Shown here piece after piece: positions 28,578 through 37,312 of a DNA stretch of 64,000 nt (its first letter is position 1; every line of letters begins with the position of its first letter). The notes under the pieces were generated by a model. It searched no databases and was not told the origin of the DNA. It saw only the letters and a list, made by a program, of their open reading frames with translations. This DNA is from Alphaproteobacteria bacterium (lineage in GTDB: Bacteria; Pseudomonadota; Alphaproteobacteria; Caulobacterales; Hyphomonadaceae): contig JAHJYW010000010.1 of NCBI GenBank assembly GCA_018827375.1, positions 62,001-126,000 of the forward strand, in the 5' to 3' direction. The position numbers and the translations under genes are program-made.

Positions 28578-30944
28578 ATGAGATATAATTTACTACGCAG
28601 CGTCAGCTGTGCCGCTATGGCTATGCTTGCGTCTACTGGCGCCGCATCCGCACAATCACAGGACGACAGTCAGGAAGACGCGGTGCACGTGCTGCAGGAA
28701 GTCGTCGTTACGGCGACGCGCCGGGCTGAGAAGCTCTCTGAAGTTCCAATCTCGATGTCGGTCATCGGTGCTGGCGATATTGAGCAGACAAGCGTGCGGG
28801 AACTGTCGGAGCTGACAGGCACGATCCCGAACGTCTCGATCTCCGGCCACAATGATTTCCGGTCCGTTATCACCATCCGCGGCGTCGGGTCGGCATCACG
28901 CAATATCGGCTTTGATAGCCGCGTCGGCGTTTATGTCGATGGGGTCTACATGGGCCAGTCGCCTGCTGTGAACCAGGAGCTTCTGGATCTCGAGCGCGTC
29001 GAAGTCCTGCGTGGCCCACAAGGCATGCTGTTTGGCAAGAACACGGTTGCTGGCGCGATCAGCCTTGTGACCAAGAAGCCAACTGACGAGTTCTCAGGCA
29101 AACTGAGTGCCAGCCTCGGCAATTATAATTCCCGTGAGCTTCAGGGCATGGTGAATGTCCCGCTTGCTGAAAACCTGGCAGCCAAGTTCTCTGTCTCCAA
29201 GACTGACCGTGACGGCTACATCAAGAACATCGTCACCGGCAACGATCTCGACAGCAAGGACGTCCTCGCTTACCGGGCCCAGCTTCGCTACGATCCGACA
29301 GACCGGTTCGAAATCAACTTTGCCTATGACGGCCTGAAGGCTGACAACAAGATCCTGGTCGGTGAGCCACTTACAAACATGCTCGGCACGGCCGAGACAA
29401 CCATCGCACCAAAGCCCCGTGAGGTCGCATTCGATTTTGACCCTTCGGAAGACCGCGACGTGTCCGGCGCAATGCTTGATGCCCAGTACGAACTTGAAAG
29501 CGGCTTCACGCTGAAATCGATCACTGGCTATCGTGATACGGATGCCTTCTACACGAACGCCACCGACTACTCGCCGGTCTCGATTATCTATGTCGAGTAT
29601 TCCGACAAGTTCGAGCAGTTCACGCAGGAATTCCAGCTGATCTCGCCTTCGAACGAGCGTCTGACCTATATGGCCGGCCTCTACTACTACAAGCAGGATG
29701 CGGATACGGAGCGCAACGTTACGCTGGGCGACAGTTTCAACGAGACCTTCATTGCGGCAGCTGTTGCGCCGTCGGTTGCGCCGCTTCTGGGCCTGGACCC
29801 GGCGAGCCTTTCCGAATCCCAGCTCGCGTTGATTGCAGGCATTGTCGGCTTTGGGCCTGAAGGGTCGGTTGTCTACAACGCTGGTACGGTCAGCACGGAA
29901 AGCTACGCTGCCTATCTCAATGGTAGCTTCGATATTTCCGATCGTTGGACCCTTGGGTTCGGTGGTCGTTACAGCGTTGAAGACAAGGATGTGAACTGGT
30001 TGTTCGACGGCCGCCTTTCCGGTGTCTTCAATCTTGGTTCGACAAACTACGATCCAGCCAACCCGTCCGTCGCGCCAAGCCCGCTTGTCAACAGCCGACA
30101 GGATACTTTCTTCTCGCCAGCTATCAGCCTGAGCTATGCGCTGAGCGGTGATGCCAATGTCTACGCAAAGTATTCCTCGGGGTACAAGAGCGGCGGGTTC
30201 AACCTCGATTTCATCAACAAGGACGAGCTTGCGGCCAACTCTGGTCTCGAGTTCGACAAGGAAACGGTCGACAGTTATGAGGCGGGTCTGAAGAGTACGC
30301 TTCTTGGCGGGCGTATGACGCTTAATCTTGCTGCCTTCCTCTCCGAGTATGACAACTACCAGGTTAACCAGTTCGTCGACCTCGGTGGCGGCCGCACGTC
30401 GATCCGCATTACCAATGCTGCGAAGGTCGTCACCAGGGGTATCGAAGCGGACTTCAATTTTCAGGCCTCCGAGAATTTTGGGTTGCAGGGGACACTGGGT
30501 CTGTTGAATGCGGAGTATGATTCCTTCCCCGGTGGCGGAACATCAGGTGACGATGCTTCCGGTAAGAAGCTGACCAATGCGCCTGAAGTTACCGCTTCGC
30601 TCGCAGGTACCTACATGCGTGAGGTTCCCGCACTGGGCAGCATGCTGCTTGCGCGTCTGGATGTGACGTACACAGATGGTCAATTTACGACCATTGATAA
30701 TATCAAGTCGGTCAACCTGGCGGCTGGCGGCAGTGTGCCGTTCGGTTACATCGAAGAGCTTACCCAGCTGAATGGTCGTATTGGCCTCATTCGGAACAAC
30801 GAGAATTTCGAAGTGTACTTGTGGGGCCGTAACCTGACCGATGAAGACACGATTGTTGATGATTTCCGTGACTTCTTCGGCACCCTGGTGAACCACCCGA
30901 ACATCGGGCGCACCTATGGCGTCGAACTGGTCGCCAAATTCTAG
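28578..30944 (+). CDS. TonB-dependent receptor
   Basis: An outer-membrane receptor of 788 aa beginning MRYNLLRSVSCAAMAMLAS, with a signal peptide cleaved after ASA. The TonB box is EVVVTATRR, and the plug contains VPISMSVIGAGDIEQ, GVYVDGVYMGQ and ERVEVLRGPQGMLFGKNTVAG. The barrel ends GVELVAKF. The ATG has GGAG upstream; the open frame extends further 5' but lacks a signal peptide there. Downstream come two hairpins and then an amidohydrolase and a gamma-glutamyltransferase gene, suggesting peptide or gamma-glutamyl compound import. The ligand is not determined by the sequence. Confidence 0.93.
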   Translation: MRYNLLRSVSCAAMAMLASTGAASAQSQDDSQEDAVHVLQEVVVTATRRAEKLSEVPISMSVIGAGDIEQTSVRELSELTGTIPNVSISGHNDFRSVITIRGVGSASRNIGFDSRVGVYVDGVYMGQSPAVNQELLDLERVEVLRGPQGMLFGKNTVAGAISLVTKKPTDEFSGKLSASLGNYNSRELQGMVNVPLAENLAAKFSVSKTDRDGYIKNIVTGNDLDSKDVLAYRAQLRYDPTDRFEINFAYDGLKADNKILVGEPLTNMLGTAETTIAPKPREVAFDFDPSEDRDVSGAMLDAQYELESGFTLKSITGYRDTDAFYTNATDYSPVSIIYVEYSDKFEQFTQEFQLISPSNERLTYMAGLYYYKQDADTERNVTLGDSFNETFIAAAVAPSVAPLLGLDPASLSESQLALIAGIVGFGPEGSVVYNAGTVSTESYAAYLNGSFDISDRWTLGFGGRYSVEDKDVNWLFDGRLSGVFNLGSTNYDPANPSVAPSPLVNSRQDTFFSPAISLSYALSGDANVYAKYSSGYKSGGFNLDFINKDELAANSGLEFDKETVDSYEAGLKSTLLGGRMTLNLAAFLSEYDNYQVNQFVDLGGGRTSIRITNAAKVVTRGIEADFNFQASENFGLQGTLGLLNAEYDSFPGGGTSGDDASGKKLTNAPEVTASLAGTYMREVPALGSMLLARLDVTYTDGQFTTIDNIKSVNLAAGGSVPFGYIEELTQLNGRIGLIRNNENFEVYLWGRNLTDEDTIVDDFRDFFGTLVNHPNIGRTYGVELVAKF

Positions 30945-30956
30945 AATGTAGTTACT

Positions 30957-30976
30957 CAAAAACGGCGACGTTTTTG
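30957..30976 (+). terminator. intrinsic terminator hairpin after receptor gene
   Basis: CAAAAACG-GCGA-CGTTTTTG is a perfect 8-bp stem starting 12 bp after the receptor stop; the stem's own T-run gives the U-rich 3' side. Confidence 0.6.
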
Positions 30977-30986
30977 CGTTATTGGG

Positions 30987-31016
30987 AAGGGGCGGCATCT
31001 ACGGGTGCTGCCCCTT
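30987..31016. terminator. second hairpin after receptor gene
   Basis: AAGGGGCGGCA and TGCTGCCCCTT pair over 11 positions with one G-U pair and an 8-base loop. With the hairpin just before, it forms a tandem terminator. Confidence 0.65.
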
Positions 31017-31350
31017 CTGCATTTGAACCTTTCATGTCTGTTTAACAGCCGGAATCGTAATGGCTGCAGCAGCCAGTGGCGTGGACGCCGTGGATACTAT
31101 TCATGACTCCCAACCTCGAAACGTGCCGAAATTCTGACCAACACTGCACTGCATGAGACATCCGCAGCCTTAATGAGGCATCTATCACCTGCTTTGCAAA
31201 AATCGCTGTCGACACTGCCCGCCAGAACGGGTCCGTTTCAGCAACACGCATGAAAGCAGAAGCCCTGCGTGAATATTGGCTCATGCTTCGCCAGAAGCTT
31301 GAGTGCTCTCATCCCGCTTCATCTGGCGCTTCTGTATCGGAACCCGAGAC
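31017..31350. other. intergenic stretch before the amidohydrolase gene
   Basis: No supported gene. An 80-codon minus-strand frame here has no family resemblance and no ribosome binding site. Presumably it contains the amidohydrolase promoter; I see no clear -35/-10 pair or operator symmetry. Confidence 0.5.
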
Positions 31351-33108
31351 ATGATCAAACACACAGGCTTGGCGCTGCTCACACTCTTGGTGTGTGCAGA
31401 AGCTTCATGGGCAGAACCCTTGGCTATCGTCGGCGCCAAGGTTTTCGATGCGGCAGGTAGCGAGCCCTACGTCGCAACTGTCGTCATTGACGACGGCGTT
31501 ATCACCAGCATCGACAAGAAGGGGCGAGTACCTAAGAAGACAAAGAAGATTGATGCCACCGGCCTCTCTCTCCTCCCTGGCTTTTTTGATCTGCACGTTC
31601 ATTACACGCCGCGAGGTGAGCCGGGCACGACGCCCCAGATTTCGCAGGCATATGTCGCGGCCGGCGTCACATCTGTATATGATTTCGCGCAAGCCCCAGA
31701 AGCTTTTGCCCCTCGCCGGGAATGGCTTGCCGGGATCCCGGGACCACACGTCAACTTCGCGGCCCGGATGAGCACGACGAACGGTCATGGCGCGGACTGG
31801 AGCGATACGAACACAACCAAATGGGTCAACACGCCATACGCCGCCACCGAGGCGGTCAAGGAACTTCTGCCTTACGAACCGGATGTCATCAAGGTTTTTA
31901 CCGATGGCTGGCGCTATGGGTCGGGCATCGACAATACGAGCATGGACGAGCCAACGCTCACAGCACTCGTCGCCGAGGCCCATGCCAACAATCTGAAAAT
32001 TCTCACTCACACAGTCACTGTTGAGCGGGCTGCCATAGCGGGTCGCGCCGGTGTTGATATCCTCGCTCACAGCATGCTTGATGCCGATGTCGACCAGGAA
32101 ACGATCGACATTCTGAAGGCCAGCGGCACCGCCTATGCCGGTACGCTCGCTGTCTATGAGGCTGACAAACCGGGGATGCCGGCCTTCGCTGAAAACACGC
32201 CGGCCATGGAAAACCGTCGTACCCGCTTTGCCACCGGTCTGCGCAATGTGAAGGCGCTGCACGATAATGGCGTCCTTATCGCTCTGGGCACAGATGCCGG
32301 CATGCCGCTGACGCCGCACGGACGTTCCACACTTCATGAAATGGAGCTGATGGTGAAGGCGGGACTGACCCCCACGGAGGCCTTGATGGCGGGTACGTCC
32401 AACAGTGCAAAAGCCATTGATGTGATAGATCAGAGGGGGACGATCGAAGTTGGCAAGGCGGCTGATATCGTCCTCATCCAGGGGGAGCCCTGGACGGACA
32501 TCTCCGCTCTTTACAACACGGCCTACACCTTCGTCGGTGGAGAACTGATGTTCGGCGAAGGCGCACCTGAGCCTGTTACCGACACCTATATGGTCGCCAG
32601 TAAAATTGCCTCGCCTCTGATCGCTAATTTCGACGGACGCGATACCGAGCGCACAAATCGCGACACGCTGGTTGTCGGTGATCCCGATGGCGGCAAGGAG
32701 CGTAGCTGGCAGGTCTATGAAGTTATCCCTGAAGCCGGCAAGGACGGCGTGCTGCATCTGACTGCCTCTTTGTCTCTGCGTGAAGAAGCGCGGGCAGGTG
32801 TTGTCCTGCCGCTCAATCGCGGCAACGTGCAGCCAGCTGACGCAAGTGTCTACGAAGGCCTTCAGTTCGATATTCGCGGCGATGGCGGCGACTATATGCT
32901 TGTTGCCACAACAACGGGGGGCACATGGTCGAAGTCTCTCGTGGCGGGAGAGGAATGGGTAACCGTACAGGTTCCTTTCGACTCGTTGGAATCGCCTTCT
33001 GAGAGCGAGGCCTGGACCGGCGGCGACATGCTTGATGTGCGTTTCCTGATCAAGCGTCCGGGTGGCCAGGATGTCTGGATGGAGGTCGATGATGTCAGAT
33101 TCTACTAA
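31351..33108 (+). CDS. exported amidohydrolase with C-terminal CIA30-like domain
   Basis: A 585-residue exported metal-dependent hydrolase of the imidazolonepropionase/Xaa-Pro dipeptidase-like group. The signal peptide is MIKHTGLALLTLLVCAEASWA. The metal ligands are visible in FFDLHVHYT (His82, His84), the lysine in DVIKVFTDG, histidines in KILTHTVTV and DILAHSML, and the aspartate in ALGTDAGMPLTPHG. From about residue 420 to the end is a beta-sandwich resembling CIA30 (FDIRGDGGDYMLVA, ending WMEVDDVRFY), an uncommon partner for an amidohydrolase. The stop lies inside the next gene by 17 bp, so it is coupled to the gamma-glutamyltransferase. Confidence 0.88.
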   Translation: MIKHTGLALLTLLVCAEASWAEPLAIVGAKVFDAAGSEPYVATVVIDDGVITSIDKKGRVPKKTKKIDATGLSLLPGFFDLHVHYTPRGEPGTTPQISQAYVAAGVTSVYDFAQAPEAFAPRREWLAGIPGPHVNFAARMSTTNGHGADWSDTNTTKWVNTPYAATEAVKELLPYEPDVIKVFTDGWRYGSGIDNTSMDEPTLTALVAEAHANNLKILTHTVTVERAAIAGRAGVDILAHSMLDADVDQETIDILKASGTAYAGTLAVYEADKPGMPAFAENTPAMENRRTRFATGLRNVKALHDNGVLIALGTDAGMPLTPHGRSTLHEMELMVKAGLTPTEALMAGTSNSAKAIDVIDQRGTIEVGKAADIVLIQGEPWTDISALYNTAYTFVGGELMFGEGAPEPVTDTYMVASKIASPLIANFDGRDTERTNRDTLVVGDPDGGKERSWQVYEVIPEAGKDGVLHLTASLSLREEARAGVVLPLNRGNVQPADASVYEGLQFDIRGDGGDYMLVATTTGGTWSKSLVAGEEWVTVQVPFDSLESPSESEAWTGGDMLDVRFLIKRPGGQDVWMEVDDVRFY

Positions 33109-34996
33109 GAGCATAGTGGCCGATCTCGACAGACCCCCTATCTCGCCAGACCGGCGCCAGTTCCTGTCTGTGGGGACAGCCAGTGTTGCTGCCGGCCTTG
33201 CCAGTGTTGTTGCCACGCCTGTTGCTTTTGCACAGAGCGGACCCAAGGCGCCCGATGCGCCCGAGTCCGGCGCTGACAAAGTGCCGGCCTATCGTGTGGA
33301 GACGCCTGGGCCGCATGGTGTGGTCAGCGCAGGTCACCCGCTAGCGGCGACCGCAGGCCTGCGCATCCTCATGCAGGGCGGTACGGCGGCTGATGCGGCT
33401 ATCGCTGTCATGGCCACGCTGAACGTTGTGGAGCCATGGGCATCCAGCATCGCCGGAAACGGCTTCGCTACCGTGCACGAGCGCGCAACGGGGAAGGTCA
33501 AGGCACTCAAGTTCGGTGGGGCAGCGCCGCTGGCGCTTGATCCGACATCCGCCCCTGAGAACTACGACTGGGGCGTCAAGGCGGCGACGACGCCGGGCGC
33601 CTTTGGTGGCTGGATCGAACTTGCCCGCAAGCACGGCAAGCTTTCCCTCGCGCAATGCCTCGCTCCGGCCATCGACTATGCCCGCAATGGTCATCCGATT
33701 GATCCGTCCATCGCCCGTATTATTGGTCTGGTTCAGAAGAAAATTTCGGTGCATCCGACCACCGCTGCCATCTACCTGCCAGATGGCAAGCCGCCCGAAC
33801 CACGCCAGCTTCTGAAGAACGAACATCTCGCGCAGACATTCGAGTCGCTCGTCAAGGCAGAGCAAGGGGCCCTGGCCTCCGGCGCTGATCGCGACACATC
33901 CCTGAAGGCTGCGCTCGACTATTTCTACACAGGTCCGATTGCCCGCGAACTCGACCGGTTTTTCAAGGAAGTCGGAGGTTGGCTCCGTTACGAAGACATG
34001 GCTGCCTACAAGGCGGAATGGGATACACCTGTTTCAACGACCTATCGGGGGCACGAGGTCTTCTCGACACCGCTGACCTCGCGCGGCGGTCTGGAAGTCT
34101 GCGTGCAGCTCAATCTTATCGAGCGATTCAACATGGCGGCACTTGGCCGTCAGACGGCCTCTTCGGTCCACGTCATGACCGAGGCGATCAAGCTCGCCAA
34201 GGCGGACATTTATGCCTATGCGGCGGATCCAGCTTTTGCCTACACGCCCGTCAAAGCCATGCTTTCCGCTGCTTATACCACCGAGCGCAGTGCCCTCATA
34301 AGCCCCACGAAGGCGCGCTCAGTCTCCGCGCCGACGGATTTCCGTCCTTGGGACGCCTCAGCACCCGCACCTCCGCCAGAGCCGGTGCCCTTTGATGGCG
34401 ATGTTGCGCGCTTTAGCGACACTGCCAGCTTTACAGTGGTCGACAGGACCGGCGATACGATAGTCGTAACCGTCACCCTTGGTGGCGGTTTTGGCACGGG
34501 AGTTGTGGCAGGCAATACGGGCTTCCTGCTCAATAACGGGATGCGGCTTGGGTCCACTTCACCCTATCCCAACAATGTTAACTTCGTCGCGCCCGGCAAA
34601 ATCCCCATTCTCAACAACTCGCCTACGATCGTCATGAAAGGGCAGAAACTTGTCGCTGCCTTTGGGACGCCGGGCGGCGAGACAATCGGACAAAGCGAGT
34701 TTCAGTTTCTCGTGAACATTATCGACCATGGCATGGGTGTGCAGGAAGCCATTGAAGCGCCACGGTTCGCCGTAAAGGCTGATCCGAGCTTTTACATGCC
34801 CGGTGCACCTTGTGCTCTTCAAATAGAGTCGCGGTTTGACCGGGATGTTGCCGACAAGCTGCGGTCACTCGGACATGAGGTCAAACAAGTCGGGCCACTT
34901 GCGATAGGCAGTATTCAGGGTGCCTGCATGACCGCAGAGGGCATCCCCATGGCCGGTGCAGATCCCCGCCGCATGGCCATGGCTGCAGGCTGGTAG
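33092..34996 (+). CDS. ggt: gamma-glutamyltransferase, Tat-exported (first of two)
   Basis: This Ntn-hydrolase precursor of 634 aa would cleave gamma-glutamyl bonds (glutathione and other gamma-glutamyl compounds) in the periplasm. The N-terminal DRRQFLSVGTA with a hydrophobic stretch to VAFAQ is a Tat signal. By alignment to the E. coli enzyme (TTHYSVVD), the autocleavage/catalytic Thr is Thr444 in TASFTVVD. Downstream are GGGFGTGVVAG, LLNNGM and TPGGETIGQSEFQ. GGAGG precedes the ATG at 33092 by six bases, and the start overlaps the amidohydrolase end by 17 bp. A hairpin separates it from the convergent second gamma-glutamyltransferase. Confidence 0.92.
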   Translation: MSDSTKSIVADLDRPPISPDRRQFLSVGTASVAAGLASVVATPVAFAQSGPKAPDAPESGADKVPAYRVETPGPHGVVSAGHPLAATAGLRILMQGGTAADAAIAVMATLNVVEPWASSIAGNGFATVHERATGKVKALKFGGAAPLALDPTSAPENYDWGVKAATTPGAFGGWIELARKHGKLSLAQCLAPAIDYARNGHPIDPSIARIIGLVQKKISVHPTTAAIYLPDGKPPEPRQLLKNEHLAQTFESLVKAEQGALASGADRDTSLKAALDYFYTGPIARELDRFFKEVGGWLRYEDMAAYKAEWDTPVSTTYRGHEVFSTPLTSRGGLEVCVQLNLIERFNMAALGRQTASSVHVMTEAIKLAKADIYAYAADPAFAYTPVKAMLSAAYTTERSALISPTKARSVSAPTDFRPWDASAPAPPPEPVPFDGDVARFSDTASFTVVDRTGDTIVVTVTLGGGFGTGVVAGNTGFLLNNGMRLGSTSPYPNNVNFVAPGKIPILNNSPTIVMKGQKLVAAFGTPGGETIGQSEFQFLVNIIDHGMGVQEAIEAPRFAVKADPSFYMPGAPCALQIESRFDRDVADKLRSLGHEVKQVGPLAIGSIQGACMTAEGIPMAGADPRRMAMAAGW

Positions 34997-35011
34997 CAGG
35001 ACACGGCATAG

Positions 35012-35039
35012 CGGGCACGGAATCAACTTTCCGCGCCCG
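35012..35039. terminator. bidirectional terminator hairpin between two convergent ggt genes
   Basis: CGGGCACGGAA and TTCCGCGCCCG pair over 11 positions with one mismatch around a six-base loop. It lies in the 54-bp gap between the two convergent stops, as expected for a shared terminator. No U-tract is evident. Confidence 0.65.
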
Positions 35040-35050
35040 TTGCCCTTTCG

Positions 35051-36829
35051 CTAAATTGCCAGGGCCAGCCCGTCCTTGCGCATCTCGCTGGCCGCGCCAT
35101 AGGCCTCGTCAGTCTTCATTGTGGCCTGATACCCTCCAAAGCCGCCATCCGTGCCGCCGACTTTCCAACCCATTGCGGCCAGCTCAGCCTTGGTCGCATC
35201 CGGAATACCGTTCTCCAGCCTGAGCTCGCCGATGCCCGGCTTGTAAACGCCCGTTGGTTCCGACGAACCGTCATGTCTCCAGCGAGGGCAGTCCCCGGCG
35301 GCTTGCAGGCCCAGATCGTAGTCCACCATATTGGTGATAATCTGTGTTTGGCCCTGCGGCTGCATACCGCCACCCATCACACCGAAGCTGAGCCAGGGAG
35401 CGCCATCCTTCAGCGCGAATCCAGGGATGATCGTATGGAAAGGGCGCTTCTTTGGCTGGTAAAGGTTGGGCGAGCCGTCATGAAGGCTGAACCCACTTCC
35501 CCGGTTCTGGAATGAGAAGCCGAGCCCGTCAGCCATTAGCCCGGAGCCCATGCCCGCATAGTTGGACTGGATGAGGCTGACCATCATGCCATTGGCGTCG
35601 CTAACACTGAGATAGGTCGTGCCGCCCTTGTGCGGCGCATCGCCGGGGAAGGCGCGTTCCATGACTTTGCCAGGATTGATAAGGGCCGCTCGCTGCTGTC
35701 CATATTCGTCGGAGAGAAGGTGTTCAATTGGGATTTCCGCAAAAGCCGGATCGGCAAACCACAGCGCGCGATCTTCAAAGGCAAGGCGCTTGGCTTCTGC
35801 CTGAAGGTGTATCGACTTGGCCGAAACCAGACCAAGTTCAGCCATGTCAAAATTCTTGAGGATCGACAGCATCTGCAGCGTGGTTGGCCCCTGGCTGTTC
35901 GGCGGAAGACCGTATACGGACACGCCATCGCGGTATTCGACATTATTGGGTTCCACCCATTCGGCATGTTGTGCTGAGAGGTCGCTACGTGTCATCCAGC
36001 CACCGATGCGCTTGAAATAGGCTTCGATTGTATCAGCGATTGGGCCATCATAAAAAGCGTCCCGACCGCCTTCACCAATCATGCGGAAAGTGCGCGCAAG
36101 GTCTGGATTCCTGACGAGTTCACCCTCATTTGGTGTTCGTCCGCGCGTCATGTAAACCTTACGGATATTATCGATCTCCTCGACATTGGATTCCGGTTTC
36201 ACGATCCGCGCCATGTCGCTGCGCATGCGGTCAGCAATCATCAATGGAATCGGCATGCCTTCCTCGGCGAGGGCTGCAGCAGGCTCCAAGAGGTCCTTCC
36301 ATGGAAGGACTCCATACTTCTGGTGCAGCGTCCACCAGGCGTCCACCGCACCAGGAACCGAAACCGAAATCGCCCCCAGCGACGGAACGCGCCCTTTCGG
36401 TGATCTTTCGCGTACGGTTTCCAGAGACAGCGCTGCAGGTGAGCGACCAGAACCGTTCAGCCCCACGACCTTGCCGGCTTTCGGATCCCACAACATGCAG
36501 AAAGCGTCCCCGCCCATGCCGTTCGCCGTCGGTTCGAGAAATCCAAGGGAGGCATTGGCTGCAATCGCCGCATCTACGGCTGAACCACCCTTTTTCAGAA
36601 TTTCAATTGCGACCAGAGTCGCGCGCGGATGAGATGTCGCCGCAGCGCCCTTGGTCCCCCAGACTGTTGAGCGCGACGCGAATGAGGCTCCCGCCAAACG
36701 ATCGCCCCCACGAATATCAGGCCTTTCCACCAGAGGCGTGGCCGATGCGCGCCCCGCTAATAGAGACGGTGCGCCAAGCGCAACAGGCGCGAACGCCGAT
36801 AGAGTAGAGAGAAAAGTACGGCGGCGCAT
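35051..36829 (-). CDS. ggt: gamma-glutamyltransferase, Tat-exported (second of two)
   Basis: A second Ntn-hydrolase of this family, 592 aa, not close to the neighbouring copy in sequence. The Tat signal is MRRRTFLSTL followed by APVALGAPSLLAG. The predicted catalytic Thr is Thr404 in TTYLSVSD, followed by MGSGLMADGLGF and FGVMGGGMQPQGQTQI. The lengthy SGRSPAAL and PTANGMGGDAF regions match the YwrD-like subgroup. I use the ATG at 36829 behind GGAGACTCCCGA because the Tat signal starts there; the frame is open upstream. It is divergent from the receptor at 37313. Substrate preference is unknown. Confidence 0.92.
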   Translation of the reverse strand: MRRRTFLSTLSAFAPVALGAPSLLAGRASATPLVERPDIRGGDRLAGASFASRSTVWGTKGAAATSHPRATLVAIEILKKGGSAVDAAIAANASLGFLEPTANGMGGDAFCMLWDPKAGKVVGLNGSGRSPAALSLETVRERSPKGRVPSLGAISVSVPGAVDAWWTLHQKYGVLPWKDLLEPAAALAEEGMPIPLMIADRMRSDMARIVKPESNVEEIDNIRKVYMTRGRTPNEGELVRNPDLARTFRMIGEGGRDAFYDGPIADTIEAYFKRIGGWMTRSDLSAQHAEWVEPNNVEYRDGVSVYGLPPNSQGPTTLQMLSILKNFDMAELGLVSAKSIHLQAEAKRLAFEDRALWFADPAFAEIPIEHLLSDEYGQQRAALINPGKVMERAFPGDAPHKGGTTYLSVSDANGMMVSLIQSNYAGMGSGLMADGLGFSFQNRGSGFSLHDGSPNLYQPKKRPFHTIIPGFALKDGAPWLSFGVMGGGMQPQGQTQIITNMVDYDLGLQAAGDCPRWRHDGSSEPTGVYKPGIGELRLENGIPDATKAELAAMGWKVGGTDGGFGGYQATMKTDEAYGAASEMRKDGLALAI

Positions 36830-37312
36830 TCGGGAGTCTCCATTTATGAGAAGCGCAGCGATCCAATGCCTGCGCATATCAATGACTTGCTGAGTAAGCC
36901 GCGGCGTTCAAGAACATAGACAATTCGCCGAGCGGTAATGCGACCGCCGCCACAACATTTGTCGAAAATCAGAGAGGGGGATGAACTATTGGACATGGCG
37001 ACTATGCGCGCATCTCTGGAATCTGCTGTTCCCGCTGCACGTTTGTGCTCGAATGAGCCCACTTTCTGGGCACATGACAAATTTGTTTAATCCAATACCA
37101 AATTGTCATGTGCGTGACGACGCGAGTTTGTCACTTGGGAAGAGAGCGCTGAACAACGATGTTCAGGCGATCTCGGGAATGTACCGTTCAATTAAAACTT
37201 GTGCCTTGGTTTTTGCTTAAATGCAGATCCGACAACGGACGAAATATGCCCGAATTTGCCTGATGATAATCCTTGGGATCGCTCGTTTTCATTGTGCAAG
37301 GGGCCAATTAAA
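36830..37312. other. 483 bp divergent intergenic region between ggt and a receptor gene
   Basis: No supported gene. The region is relatively AT-rich and contains the 37071-37112 inverted repeat, with a related TTTGTCAC string at 37127-37134. AAGGGG just before the receptor ATG is its ribosome binding site. The length and symmetry suggest regulated transcription of the receptor. Confidence 0.55.
37071..37112. promoter_or_regulatory. large inverted repeat upstream of the third receptor
   Basis: The left arm CACATGACAAATTTG (37071-37085) and right arm CAAATTGTCATGTG (37099-37112) pair over 14 bp with one extra A and a 13-base spacer. It lies about 200 bp upstream of the receptor ATG. An operator is more likely than a terminator, because no gene ends nearby. 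The binding protein is not identifiable. Confidence 0.6.

Noticed and set aside
31042-31284. Possible 80-aa minus-strand gene in the gap before the amidohydrolase
   Set aside because: No ribosome binding site, Cys/His-rich random composition and no neighbour logic.
31405-33279. A 624-codon minus-strand open frame opposite the amidohydrolase gene
   Set aside because: It mirrors the amidohydrolase coding frame, has Arg/His-rich composition without domain motifs and no ribosome binding site; a codon-bias shadow.
36981-37220. Possible 79-aa plus-strand gene upstream of the third receptor
   Set aside because: It spans the inverted repeat at 37071-37112 and has no ribosome binding site or recognisable motif.
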